From Paenibacillus sp. BIC5C1 (GTDB lineage: Bacteria; Bacillota; Bacilli; Paenibacillales; Paenibacillaceae): a stretch of DNA of 64,000 nucleotides. Shown in pieces: positions 25,631-34,934 of this stretch; within the stretch, counting starts at the first letter, position 1; each line of letters starts with the position of its first letter. Location of the stretch: NCBI RefSeq assembly GCF_032399705.1, contig NZ_CP135922.1, forward strand, positions 3,782,001 to 3,846,000. The letters are read 5' to 3'. The notes under the pieces are model-generated. The model did not search any database. It was not told the origin of the DNA and saw nothing but the letters and a program-made list of their open reading frames with translations. The translations under genes were made by a program, and so were the position numbers.

Positions 25631-26044
25631 ATGAAAATTCAAGAATTAGCAGACTTAATGGGTTTAACTCCCCACACCATTCGATTTTATGAGAAGGAAG
25701 GTTTGCTTGATAGCAGGCATATTCAGCGAGAGAAGAATAATTACCGCAACTATTCTGACGAAGCAATTGAGCGATTAAGGCTAATTAAGAAATTTCAAGG
25801 CATCGGCTGCTCGTTAGCTGAACTAAAGACGATTTTGCAAGATCACGATACGAACGCACGCACCAACCAAGAAGTAATCGAATGGATTCTTCAGAAGATC
25901 AATGAGATCGAGCGCAAGAAGGAAGAATACGATCATATGCTTGTAACTTTGAATTGGATGCTGACATACAGGAAGCTGCTGAATGAAGATCCACAACAAG
26001 CCGAGGCTATGATGGCTGAATTACGACTTAAAATCAACATCTAG
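25631..26044 (+). CDS. MerR-family transcriptional regulator
   Basis: This protein has 137 residues. The MerR winged helix is at ~1-70 (MKIQELADLMGLTPHTIRFY, EKEGLL, GCSLAELKTIL), followed by a coiled-coil dimer helix (EVIEWILQKINEIERKKEEY). It lacks the Cys pattern of metal sensors and resembles AdhR/YhdM-type regulators that respond to aldehydes or redox stress. The ATG at 25631 lies behind GGAGGTAGGA. The target is the divergent reductase. Confidence 0.9.
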   Translation: MKIQELADLMGLTPHTIRFYEKEGLLDSRHIQREKNNYRNYSDEAIERLRLIKKFQGIGCSLAELKTILQDHDTNARTNQEVIEWILQKINEIERKKEEYDHMLVTLNWMLTYRKLLNEDPQQAEAMMAELRLKINI

Positions 26045-26088
26045 GCTTACAGTCGTGACAAGGCTCTATGGACGTAAATTCTACAAAC

Positions 26089-26123
26089 ATACCCAGCTAT
26101 ATCCTCAAGCTATAGCTGGGTAT
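26089..26123. terminator. Terminator-like hairpin between convergent genes
   Basis: ATACCCAGCTATA and TATAGCTGGGTAT are perfect 13-bp arms with a 9-nt loop, followed by CATTTTG. It separates the MerR and methyltransferase genes. Confidence 0.75.
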
Positions 26124-26135
26124 CATTTTGATCAT

Positions 26136-26891
26136 CTATACTTCGCCCCAATAAATCTCAGTTTCATAATCGAATTCAACCAAACCATCTTGATTATTCC
26201 TATTGAATATATTCCGCAGTTCTCTCATCATGGGATCGTAATTTGGATGTTCGGGGAAAGGGCTGTAGGAAGATGATAACAACCTGCCATTCAAACCCTC
26301 GAAATCGAACTCCTGACTCATTCTGAATCGCATTTCATGCATTGAACTTTCCTTAAAAAAAGAGAGCAGCATATTCTGAGAAATATTTTTGTGATTGACT
26401 TTTTCGTAATCGGTTCCGTATGTATGAAGCAGTTGATTGTACTCTTCCCGGAACGGAGTACCGTTTGTAAGACGAGAATTCCAGATGAGTATTACCTTCC
26501 CACCTGGTCGCAGAATTCTGCGAAACTCGATTTGGGCTGCGGAGCGATCGAACCAGTGAAACGCCTGAGCGCAGACAATAAAATCAACCGACTGATCAGG
26601 TAATCCAGTAGACTCTGCAGAACCTGATGTACTCATAAATTTCGGATTACTTTCTAACATTTGCTCAGCGGCTTCCCGCATTGCTTGATTTGGCTCGACC
26701 GCGATTACATCGCTTCCGCGTTCCAAAAGCAGCTTTGAAATCATCCCAGTACCTGAACCGATGTCTGATATGTTACTGTTCGCACGTAAACCGACGACAT
26801 CATACAAATAGTCAATAGCCTCTTTTGGGTAGCTCGGGCGGTATTTCAAATACGAATCGACCCGGCTCGAAAACCGTTCTCTGTTGTTCAT
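26136..26891 (-). CDS. Class I SAM-dependent methyltransferase
   Basis: This protein has 251 residues. Motif I is ISDIGSGTGMISKLLL, the acidic beta-2 end is VIAVEPN, and motif IV is VDFIVCAQAFHWF. The WF pair and RPGGKVILIWN are typical of the Methyltransf_11 group near UbiE/trans-aconitate methyltransferases. The methyl acceptor is unknown. It follows the secA2 gene by 17 bp on the same strand, so the two may share a transcript. Confidence 0.88.
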   Translation of the reverse strand: MNNRERFSSRVDSYLKYRPSYPKEAIDYLYDVVGLRANSNISDIGSGTGMISKLLLERGSDVIAVEPNQAMREAAEQMLESNPKFMSTSGSAESTGLPDQSVDFIVCAQAFHWFDRSAAQIEFRRILRPGGKVILIWNSRLTNGTPFREEYNQLLHTYGTDYEKVNHKNISQNMLLSFFKESSMHEMRFRMSQEFDFEGLNGRLLSSSYSPFPEHPNYDPMMRELRNIFNRNNQDGLVEFDYETEIYWGEV

Positions 26892-26908
26892 CGATCGTCA
26901 CGCTCCCA

Positions 26909-29197
26909 TCAATATTTTGACAGCTTATATACCGGCCACAGTACCAGCTTTAAAATCTTACTGCCCCAGAAAGCCAATACGGTCGTTCCGGTCCATGAAC
27001 TGCGCTTATCTTGGCTGTATTGATCGTTGATCATATAAGTCCGAGTCGAAATAGGACTCTTCAGGCCGAACTCTTCCCATTTCGCCGGATCATTCGAACC
27101 TCCAAGTTTTCTAAGCATATTCGCCGACTCATGATCTATTTTAGCCGGAATTTGCTCGAATGCTTGGGTGATTTGCGTATGAAACTCGTCGATCGGATTG
27201 CGACTGGTAATACTCTCGAGATGGATGCTTTCGCGAATGTAAGAAACGTATGCCAGATGGTCAGCCCAGAACTCGTCGATATAAAAAAGCCGTACCCTCT
27301 GCTCCGATTGACTCAGCACTCTCTCGCCTTTCAATATTCCGAGCCGTTCTTCGTATAGGATTCGCCTCTGATCCTCCACCATATCCGAATACCAGTTCAA
27401 TTCCCGCTGAATATCGAAGTTTTGACCTATGATAACGCGCTGTATATGTTCGATTTTGCTGCGGAGCGCCGGATCATTAACAATCTCCTCCTGCCTGGGA
27501 GCGCGAAACAGTCTATGAATGCCGAAACGAAGCATCAACTCGTCTTCCAGGCTTATATAAAACACGGAAGATCCCGGGTCACCTTGGCGGCCAGAACGCC
27601 CGCGCAGCTGGTTATCTATCCGCATGCTTTCATTCACATGTGTACCTATCACGTATAATCCACCCAGTTTGGCAACCAATTCTGCCTGAGTGGGATTACC
27701 GCCGCCGAGACGAATGTCTACGCCGCGCCCTGCCATATTCGTAGATACCGTTACCGCGCCTATTTCTCCAGCTTTAGCGATGATTTCGGCTTCTTTCGCA
27801 TCATTTTTTGCATTCAGAACCTGGCAAGGTACGCTAGCAGCGGCAAGCGCCTCCGCCAGCATGTCAGACTCCTCGACGCTTGACGTACCAATAAGAATGG
27901 GGCGTCCCGCCTTATGAACGGAAGAGATTTCTTGTACAAGCGCTTTATATTTGGCTTCTTTATGGGTGTAAACCCGATGCTGGTGGTCGGTCCGTATGTT
28001 TGGCTGGTTCGGCGGAATTCGCACAACTTGCAGCGCATAGATATCTTCGAATTCCATTGCTGAAGCGTGCGCCGTAGCCGTCATTCCGCAAATTCCTGAA
28101 TACAGGCTTATGAAGTGTTGAATGGTAATCGTACCAAGAATTCTCCCGCCGGCCTTCCACTGCAACCCTTCTTTCGCCACCAGCGCAGCTTGCAGCCCGT
28201 CCGGCAAATACCTGTTCTCGGCCACACGGCCGGTATGTTCTTCGATTAGCTCAATTTCACCGTCTCGGACGATGTAATCGACGTCTTTTTTTAATAACGA
28301 TTCCACATGCAGCGCACAATTCAATGAAGTTAACAAATGACTATTATGGCTATCGTACAAATTGCCGCATCTCAGCAGCAACTCCGCTTTTGCAGCACCC
28401 GCATCATTCAAATAAACGTTCCGCTGGAACTCGTCAAAATCGTAATGCTCTGCTGGCTGCAGCTGCCGGGCCACTTCTGCGAAAAGAACACCATCACCCT
28501 TGGAAGCGCTCGAATCGCCACTAATGACTAGCGGCACCCGAGCTTCATCAAGAAGGAGCGAATCCGCTTCGTCGACGATGACGTAATGAAAAGCACGATG
28601 TACGGTATCAGCTTCATTTAATGCGATAGTATCGCGCAAATAATCAAACCCTGCTTCTTTAGCCGTAACATAGGTTATATCCTTCGTGTAAGCTTCCCGT
28701 TTGTCGACCAGGCTCATGCCCGCTTGAACCGAGCTAACCGTTAACCCGAGGAAACGGTAGATTGGACCCATCCACTCTGCATCTCGATTTGCCAAGTAGT
28801 CGTTAAATGTGAGCACATGAACGCCTTCGCCTGTCAACGCGTTGAGATAAGCAGGCATAACAGCAGAGAGTGTTTTTCCCTCACCGGTATGCTGCTCGAT
28901 CAAAAACCTCTCGTGCAAAGCGATAGCAGCCATAATCTGGACATCGTAAGGCCGTAATCCGAGTGTTCTCTTCGCAGCCTCGCTGACTAACGCATAAGCA
29001 TCAACAAGCAGCTCATCCAAAGGCGTGCCTGATCTTGCTTCTTCTTGCAGCCGAAGGGATTCCGCATGCAGCCGCTGATCGTCCCAAGCTTCCAAATTCC
29101 GTTTCCTGATAAGCTCCACTTTGTCTCGATAATCTTTCAACAAACGCCGGGTATCGCGCTCTTTGAATTCACGTATTAACTTGACGACTACATTCAT
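26909..29197 (-). CDS. secA2: Accessory preprotein translocase ATPase SecA2
   Basis: This protein has 762 residues. Walker A is EQHTGEGKTLS, Walker B is VIVDEADSLLLDEAR, helicase motif III-like VLTFNDYLANRDAEWMG, and the second RecA fold has GTSSVEESDMLAEAL and MAGRGVDIRLGGG. It lacks the C-terminal zinc-binding tail of housekeeping SecA and is shorter, which fits an accessory SecA2. Such ATPases push selected surface proteins through SecYEG. The ATG at 29197 follows GAGGAGG; the longer frame from 29305 runs back through the terminator of the next gene. The neighbouring exported protein at 29381 is a possible client. Confidence 0.9.
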   Translation of the reverse strand: MNVVVKLIREFKERDTRRLLKDYRDKVELIRKRNLEAWDDQRLHAESLRLQEEARSGTPLDELLVDAYALVSEAAKRTLGLRPYDVQIMAAIALHERFLIEQHTGEGKTLSAVMPAYLNALTGEGVHVLTFNDYLANRDAEWMGPIYRFLGLTVSSVQAGMSLVDKREAYTKDITYVTAKEAGFDYLRDTIALNEADTVHRAFHYVIVDEADSLLLDEARVPLVISGDSSASKGDGVLFAEVARQLQPAEHYDFDEFQRNVYLNDAGAAKAELLLRCGNLYDSHNSHLLTSLNCALHVESLLKKDVDYIVRDGEIELIEEHTGRVAENRYLPDGLQAALVAKEGLQWKAGGRILGTITIQHFISLYSGICGMTATAHASAMEFEDIYALQVVRIPPNQPNIRTDHQHRVYTHKEAKYKALVQEISSVHKAGRPILIGTSSVEESDMLAEALAAASVPCQVLNAKNDAKEAEIIAKAGEIGAVTVSTNMAGRGVDIRLGGGNPTQAELVAKLGGLYVIGTHVNESMRIDNQLRGRSGRQGDPGSSVFYISLEDELMLRFGIHRLFRAPRQEEIVNDPALRSKIEHIQRVIIGQNFDIQRELNWYSDMVEDQRRILYEERLGILKGERVLSQSEQRVRLFYIDEFWADHLAYVSYIRESIHLESITSRNPIDEFHTQITQAFEQIPAKIDHESANMLRKLGGSNDPAKWEEFGLKSPISTRTYMINDQYSQDKRSSWTGTTVLAFWGSKILKLVLWPVYKLSKY

Positions 29198-29290
29198 CGG
29201 AATTTGATTCCTCCTCAGTAGAAATAAGCGGTTTAAAATATGACTTTTTAGGCAGCATCCATTCCGTATATCCTCATATTGCCCCATTAT

Positions 29291-29320
29291 AAGAAAAGAC
29301 TCCATATGGAGTCCCTTCTT
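29291..29320 (-). terminator. Terminator of the surface-protein gene
   Basis: GACTCCAT and ATGGAGTC form a perfect 16-bp palindrome (29298-29313). On the minus strand it is followed by TTTTCTT. It separates the surface-protein gene from secA2. Confidence 0.75.
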
Positions 29321-29380
29321 TAGATGATTAACACGCCAGCAAAATTATTTTTCCGCTCTAGCTTATAAGAGACAACTATA

Positions 29381-31684
29381 TTACTTCTCCGATGGGAGCG
29401 GCGTAAAGAGTAAGCTAACCGGCAGGTTGCTTCCTGGCGCGGCAGAGAAAAGAATCGTTACGCTCTCTCCATATGCCCCTGTGCGGTAAAGAACGCTTTG
29501 TTCACTTGAATTGCTTACAGCTACATTACCATCGGCAATGGGTACAACCTGATTGTTTACTAGAGCAACTCCTGAGTACTTCCCTCCACGAGGGTTAAAT
29601 GAAATTAACGTACGTGGAGCCACATTGTTCAGCGTGATTTTGTACAATACACCGAAATTACCAGCATTGGATGCGTCTGTGTAAGCCATTGGATCTGTTC
29701 CAACCAGATTGGGATCGCTTGAATTGTCACCAAGTGGCAGACGAGCTGGTTTGGCTCCAACTTGCTGATCATACGTTATGATACGAGTCGCATTCGGGTA
29801 CGTTCCACGATTGTGCACACCATCACGATCAAGCACAGGCAGCATTGGCAAAGCCTCGAACGGATCTTTATTTTCTTCAACCAGAATAACGTTATAGTCC
29901 AGGGAATAATCACTATAAGCATCCGAATAGAGTGAAATCACTTGTCCTTCTTTCATCGGAGTTTTATTTAGTTCGGTCAGAATCAGTTTGCTTTCTCCAG
30001 GTTGAATAACCTCTTTCTTCTGATCGGCTCCGGTCTGAATCGATTTGAACCATTTATCAATCGACAATTTCCCGGCTACGGTAGCATACGGTGTAGGTCC
30101 AGCAAAGCCCATATTTTGTTGTTCGAATACTGCCGGAGTGGAGTTATTATTGGTTGCAATAACATACATTTTTACTCTTTTGCCTGTATTGTTCACATGA
30201 TGAATCATGAAACGGGTCTGCCCCGAAGATGATTCTTTATACACGATTCCTTCCGTATTAACCGTTTCAGGACTGTTACTGCGGATCAGCAGACTCGGCT
30301 CATCCGTGTAGGTATAAGGCACTTTTTCCATGGAAGTTACTTCTCCACCGTTAAAGGTAAATTTCTGTCCTACCGGCGTGAAGAGTAAATTGAAATCGGA
30401 AAATGAATATAATGTCTCATTGGTTATGGTTATAACTTTGGAGTACGTGTCCGTCGCGCCGTGATTGTCAGTAACGGTGAGTGTCACCGTTTTTGGACCG
30501 GGTTCAAAGAAGGCCAGCGAATTGTTTTCCCATACCGTTTTATCAATACTGTTTTCATCATCTGTACTTTGATCAATGTATGTTATTTTTTCACCCATTT
30601 TATATTGTTCCTTGTCTGTGGTGAACATGGCTACAGGAGGAAGATTAGGATTCAGAACCTGAATCGTCATCGAATAGGGATCGCTCCATTGACCGTTGGA
30701 ATCCTGTACTTGATATGAAATCGTATATGTACCCGCTTGATCAAACGATTCCTGACGACCTGTCCAGCGTTCGTCTAGGATATCCAGTCCATTTGGAGAA
30801 CTGGAAGAAGTCACATAGTCCACCTTATCACCTGCAAAAATTTCCTTTTGGGAAATTACAAAGCTTGCAACAGGTTTAGTATTGAGATTCAGCACAACCG
30901 TTTTAGCAGACTGATTCACTTTATAGGTGATGTTCAGAGCTTGAGTAATGGAAGTTAACGGCACCATGAACGTATTCTTTTGCTGATAAGCAGGGCCCTT
31001 CATCGTTCTGGACTCTCCATTTACGGTATAGACCGTGCTGTTGGTTTTGAATCGGAGCTCATTATCACCACTGATGATGATGGTTTCCTTGGTTTTGTTA
31101 TCGTATTTGACTCCGTATCCCACACGGTCCACCAGTGCACGGATCGCAACATAGGATACGCCGTTCTTTACAGTCATTGGCTGACCAGCAAGATACGTAT
31201 TCCCATCCTGCTCCATTTTGTTGCTATTCATGTACAACGTCAGATTGCCGCCTGATGCTACGGCAGAATTTCCATCAATGGATGGTTGCTCTATTTGAGC
31301 TGGCGTAGCTGGCGTTTCAACATCCTCAGTGGATCCATCCTGAATCGTAGTAGAGCCCGTACTCGTTTCCTTTGTAGTCGTCTCTCCCCCATCTATGGCG
31401 GATTTCTCGATATTTGTTTTAGGTGTTGACTCAGTGCCTGTCAAAGTTCCAGTTTCTTTGCCTTTAGTGGACGGAATACTGCTGGATGCGTTACTGCTAC
31501 CCGTTTTCACTTCACTCTCTGCAATCGTCTGCTCTTTCTTCAGTACCTCAACCGATTCTACTTTTGCTGTATTTACTGACGCTGTGTCATCTTGCGGCGC
31601 TGACTGCGCATTCACAGAACCGACTGCAAATGCTTGTAAAACGGCTAAAGTGGTAAAAATGGACAATTTCTTCTTCAGATTCAT
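29381..31684 (-). CDS. Exported protein with copper-amine-oxidase-N and PKD-like domains
   Basis: This protein has 767 residues. Its signal peptide (MNLKKKLSIFTTLAVLQAFA, cleavage near VNAQ) is followed by a low-complexity Ser/Thr/Glu linker (~35-140). A copper amine oxidase N-terminal domain is at ~145-270 (GVSYVAIRALVDRVGYGVKYD, NTFMVPLTSITQALN). Two PKD/Ig-like domains occupy ~270-420 (VASFVISQKEIFAGD, TVTDNHGATDTYSK). A large beta-rich region (~425-767) is not recognised. The copper amine oxidase N-domain is common in Paenibacillus surface proteins and does not itself bind copper. It is adjacent to secA2, so export by SecA2 is a reasonable guess. Confidence 0.85.
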   Translation of the reverse strand: MNLKKKLSIFTTLAVLQAFAVGSVNAQSAPQDDTASVNTAKVESVEVLKKEQTIAESEVKTGSSNASSSIPSTKGKETGTLTGTESTPKTNIEKSAIDGGETTTKETSTGSTTIQDGSTEDVETPATPAQIEQPSIDGNSAVASGGNLTLYMNSNKMEQDGNTYLAGQPMTVKNGVSYVAIRALVDRVGYGVKYDNKTKETIIISGDNELRFKTNSTVYTVNGESRTMKGPAYQQKNTFMVPLTSITQALNITYKVNQSAKTVVLNLNTKPVASFVISQKEIFAGDKVDYVTSSSSPNGLDILDERWTGRQESFDQAGTYTISYQVQDSNGQWSDPYSMTIQVLNPNLPPVAMFTTDKEQYKMGEKITYIDQSTDDENSIDKTVWENNSLAFFEPGPKTVTLTVTDNHGATDTYSKVITITNETLYSFSDFNLLFTPVGQKFTFNGGEVTSMEKVPYTYTDEPSLLIRSNSPETVNTEGIVYKESSSGQTRFMIHHVNNTGKRVKMYVIATNNNSTPAVFEQQNMGFAGPTPYATVAGKLSIDKWFKSIQTGADQKKEVIQPGESKLILTELNKTPMKEGQVISLYSDAYSDYSLDYNVILVEENKDPFEALPMLPVLDRDGVHNRGTYPNATRIITYDQQVGAKPARLPLGDNSSDPNLVGTDPMAYTDASNAGNFGVLYKITLNNVAPRTLISFNPRGGKYSGVALVNNQVVPIADGNVAVSNSSEQSVLYRTGAYGESVTILFSAAPGSNLPVSLLFTPLPSEK

Positions 31685-31942
31685 GCTTTGTCTTTGGCTC
31701 CTTCTGCTCCCAAGTAATGTTTTACACTCTCAAAAAGTCATAGTATTAGACGCTAGTTTCAGGGAAAAGTTTCTAGTGAATTTGTAAATTGTGGATTTAG
31801 TGCATCTATTTTTCAAAGAGAATGCGATTCATTCACATATGTATACTCTCTCAAGAATAGTTTTTTTGATGATTTTTTTAATCTAAAGAGCACCAAACAT
31901 GTTCATATCAAACCGTATTACGTAACAAGAGCTTTTTCGGAT

Positions 31943-33022
31943 GACGGATTGTCAAGCCAAGTGCGACAGTTCCTCTGAAAAGGATTCGTGAGCGGTTCTC
32001 CAACTCAGGCATTTACGTGGTCTATTATTGATGAAGTCAAGAGCGTTTTCCAGAGCTTCATCTGTGATTTGGGCGAAATCCGTCCCCTTGGGGAAAAATT
32101 CTCTCAGGAGACCATTCGCATTTTCATTCGAGCCGCGTTGCCAAGAAGAATAGGGATCTGCAAAATACACCCGCACGCCATGAACGGCTTCCAGGCTGGT
32201 GTAACAGGCGAATTCCTTGCCACGGTCCGCGGTAGCGGTTTGAAATGCACGGATAGGGTACTGCGAAGCCGCTACTCCAAAGGCAATCTCCATGGATAAC
32301 GCGGTACGATCAGGCATGCGAATCGCTGTGTACAAGCGAGTCTTTCGTTCAATGAACGTCGCTACGCAGCCCTTGCTTTTCCCACGGCCCGAGACCACCG
32401 TATCCAATTCCCAATGGCCGAAGGTTTTCCGGTGACGAACCTCTTTCGGGCGCTGAGAGATGGACTTACCCACTGCAAACTTGCCGCGTGTTTCTGCTGG
32501 CTTCTGCCTCTTCCCTTTGTGCCTGAGAACGGCAAGCACACCGTTCACCAGACGGCCTGTATACAGCCAACGATAGATCGTTTTAAAACATACCATCGCT
32601 TGACCTTCCTGACGCAAACGCTCTACGATCTGTTCGGGAGACCAGGTCGCCTGAAGCTTTTCTTCGATGCGACTCGCGAGTTCGGGATTCCACTTCCCTG
32701 CGGAAACGGAGGCCTTACGGCGATGGACATAGCCCTCTTGAGCGTTCGCCGCGCCGTAGGGGTGTTCTGCTGTATTTCGGCGGAGTTCCCGGCCAATGGT
32801 GGCATGATGTCTGCCAAGTTCCTTGGCAATGGCTCGGGTACTTTTCCCCTGCTGGTAGAGGATTTCTAGCTTGCTGCGCTCGATTATGCTAAGATGTGTG
32901 TAGCTCATGGTGGATTCTCCTTGTGTGAATGTGGTGTAGGAACCTTCATTCTACACGAATCCGGCCATGGGCCCTTTTTTATTTATTTCCAGTAGGTGTC
33001 GCACTTCATATTACAATCCGTC
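31943..33022 (-). mobile_element. IS30-family element, 1080 bp
   Basis: The left end GACGGATTGTCAAGCCAAGT and the reverse complement of the right end GACGGATTGTAATATGAAGT match at 15 of 20 bases and continue with GCGACA. GGAT flanks both sides (31939-31942 and 33023-33026), a candidate 4-bp target duplication. One transposase gene fills the element, and its stop codon lies inside the left repeat. The exact ends are inferred from the repeats; if the repeat starts at ATTGT, the flank is different. Confidence 0.85.
31952..32908 (-). CDS. IS30-family transposase
   Basis: This protein has 318 residues. The N-terminal HTH (HLSIIERSKLEILYQQGKST, AIAKELGRHHATIGRELRRN) is the IS30 DNA-binding region. 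The integrase core has Asp in GHWELDTVVS, Asp in TATADRGKEFA and Glu in NENANGLLREFFPKGTDF, so the DDE triad is complete. IS30 elements move through circular intermediates and often choose palindromic or hairpin targets. Confidence 0.95.
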   Translation of the reverse strand: MSYTHLSIIERSKLEILYQQGKSTRAIAKELGRHHATIGRELRRNTAEHPYGAANAQEGYVHRRKASVSAGKWNPELASRIEEKLQATWSPEQIVERLRQEGQAMVCFKTIYRWLYTGRLVNGVLAVLRHKGKRQKPAETRGKFAVGKSISQRPKEVRHRKTFGHWELDTVVSGRGKSKGCVATFIERKTRLYTAIRMPDRTALSMEIAFGVAASQYPIRAFQTATADRGKEFACYTSLEAVHGVRVYFADPYSSWQRGSNENANGLLREFFPKGTDFAQITDEALENALDFINNRPRKCLSWRTAHESFSEELSHLA

Positions 33023-33035
33023 GGATAAAATAAAA

Positions 33036-33057
33036 AAACCACGGGATTCCGTGGTTT
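33036..33057 (-). terminator. Terminator of the dga operon
   Basis: AAACCACGG and CCGTGGTTT are perfect arms with a 4-nt loop. On the minus strand a T7 run and a second T-run follow. It lies about 130 bp past the GntR stop codon. The IS30 element is inserted 10 bp beyond it. Confidence 0.9.
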
Positions 33058-33187
33058 ACTGCTGGTGTAAGCCAATTCAGGCCACCCTTAATTCCCCTAA
33101 GTACTGAGCCATTTACAACGCCCCGCGCACAAGCCGTCTCTCAATCCACGCGGCTGCTTACAAACTCTGGTTACTGCTTAAGAGATT

Positions 33188-33934
33188 TCAAGTGTCGTAA
33201 TTGACCAGATAATGATGAAGCTCTGTGTTATAGCAGCCAATGCTGTGTTCAATAAGTCTTCCTTCCCCATCGAAGGAGTTACGCAGACGCTTGAGTACAT
33301 GCGTCCCTGGTGGGATCTCCAGCAACTGACACACCACAGGAGGTGCCGTCTCTACAAAGAAACGGTCTCTGAAGTTTTCCAGCGCAATGTCATTTTCCTC
33401 CAGTGAGTCATACAGCGACTGAATGTTTGTGACCATTTCTGACGTACCTCCACCGGGCAATGCAGCTGCAGCCAAGAAGTGTATCAGATGAATATAAGGC
33501 TGTCCATTCAAAATATAGAGCCGTTCAATTCGCTGACAATACGGTCCATAGCGGTCATATTCCTCCGTTCCGGCTTCATTCGTAATTAACCGGGATTCCA
33601 GCTGTTTCTTTTCCAGCTTGTGACCCTCTTCTACGAGCAGCTCCGTAAACCGTTTGCCCTTAGAGAGCTTCTGATGGGAGGTATTGCGCATGACAATCGT
33701 TCCGATACCGCTTTTTTTCTGCACATAACCTTCTTGGGACAGTTCTTGAACTGCGCCGCGGACCGTCATTTTACTGACACCAAATTCCTTTTCCAGCTGT
33801 GGTTCGGAAGGAATGATGCTCCCTAAAGGGTACACGCCATGCAAAATCCGATCTTTGAGAATTTTCTGGATTTGCTGATATAAAGGACCTTGCTTTCGTT
33901 TTAAAGACACCCGTTGTTCACTACCTTTCAACAT
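33188..33934 (-). CDS. GntR-family (HutC/UTRA) transcriptional regulator
   Basis: This protein has 248 residues. The N-terminal winged helix is at ~15-85 (LYQQIQKILKDRILHGVYPL, SIIPSEPQLEKEFGVSKMTV), and a UTRA effector domain is at ~95-240. It should sense a phosphorylated sugar intermediate and repress the operon it closes. The gene overlaps the kinase gene by 14 nt. The listed ATG has a weak ribosome binding site; a GTG at 33910 behind GAAAGG is an alternative. Confidence 0.9.
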   Translation of the reverse strand: MLKGSEQRVSLKRKQGPLYQQIQKILKDRILHGVYPLGSIIPSEPQLEKEFGVSKMTVRGAVQELSQEGYVQKKSGIGTIVMRNTSHQKLSKGKRFTELLVEEGHKLEKKQLESRLITNEAGTEEYDRYGPYCQRIERLYILNGQPYIHLIHFLAAAALPGGGTSEMVTNIQSLYDSLEENDIALENFRDRFFVETAPPVVCQLLEIPPGTHVLKRLRNSFDGEGRLIEHSIGCYNTELHHYLVNYDT

Positions 33935-34934
33935 CTAAGGTATGGTTCGACAGCGCCCGAAGTACCTCGCTCTCGGTAAAAAGCGCTGTATCACCCTGAG
34001 TGGTGTGGGCCAGCATCGCTGCTGCCGTTGCCATATTAACCGTCTGCTGCTGCGGATATTGCTGTAATTCCCCATGAATGACGGCACTGGCAAAGGCATC
34101 GCCGGCACCGATCCGATCATACACCGGAAAAGTCAGCTTGCGAGAAAACAGAAACGTACCTTGATGATAGATATATCCTGTCAGGGAGTGCGTATGGTCA
34201 GCATTAATCTCACGGTGGGTTCCCGCTGCCGTTCCGATTTCGAAGCGCTCAACCACTTCGGGAATCGCTTGCTTCAACTGTGTCATTCTATCATATTCTC
34301 CGGTTCCAAAGCCAAGGATAAACTGTGCGTCCTTCTCATTCATCAGCACCAGGTCTGTCAGCTCCAGCAGTTCCTCATAATGCGGGCGGGCCTTGGTATA
34401 GCCATCCGCTCCCCATAACGCAGGACGGTAATTGCAGTCAAAAACAACTTTTCCCCCGGCACTCTTCACTTCCGCAGCAAGCCGTTTCATTTGCTTGCGA
34501 ACGCCTTCATTCATAGCCAGCGTAATACCGCATAAATGAAGAACGTCGATCCGGGAGGCAAGAGCAACCATATCGTAATTGCCTGCCTCCGCAGTATTGA
34601 AACTGCTGCCCAGTCGATCTGTGTAAGTAACTCTTCCGGGGCGGGCTCCAAAGCCATTCTCCAGAAAATACATCCCCAGCTGCTTGCCTCCCCGGCAAAT
34701 TAGTGAAGTATCCACCCCAAGTTTGCGCAGATAAGCAATTGCCGCTTCGCCTACTGGTGTTTCTGGCAAGGTGGTAATAAGAGCACCGTTATGGCCGTAC
34801 CCAGCAAGTGCTGCCGTTACATTAACCCCGCTGCCGGAAAAAGAATACTCCAGCCTGTTGCTCTGAACCAGCGTTTCATGGCCTGGGACCTGCAGCCGCA
34901 TCATTACTTCACCAAAAGCCGCAATCCTAGGCAT
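33921..34934 (-). CDS. PfkB-family sugar kinase (2-keto-3-deoxygluconate kinase-like)
   Basis: This protein has 337 residues. It is a ribokinase fold with N-terminal GEVMMRLQVPG and SFSGSGVNVTAALAGYGHNG, and the C-terminal signature DRIGAGDAFASAVIHG, where the Asp is the catalytic base. It resembles KdgK. In this operon it could phosphorylate KDG or the amino-sugar acid before the lyase step. It overlaps the aldolase gene by 8 nt, and the kinase stop overlaps the GntR start. Confidence 0.9.
   Translation of the reverse strand: MPRIAAFGEVMMRLQVPGHETLVQSNRLEYSFSGSGVNVTAALAGYGHNGALITTLPETPVGEAAIAYLRKLGVDTSLICRGGKQLGMYFLENGFGARPGRVTYTDRLGSSFNTAEAGNYDMVALASRIDVLHLCGITLAMNEGVRKQMKRLAAEVKSAGGKVVFDCNYRPALWGADGYTKARPHYEELLELTDLVLMNEKDAQFILGFGTGEYDRMTQLKQAIPEVVERFEIGTAAGTHREINADHTHSLTGYIYHQGTFLFSRKLTFPVYDRIGAGDAFASAVIHGELQQYPQQQTVNMATAAAMLAHTTQGDTALFTESEVLRALSNHTLDVER

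Noticed and set aside
31943..33022. Composite transposon bounded by the two IS elements
   Set aside because: The elements belong to different families (IS3 and IS30) and each has its own target duplication.
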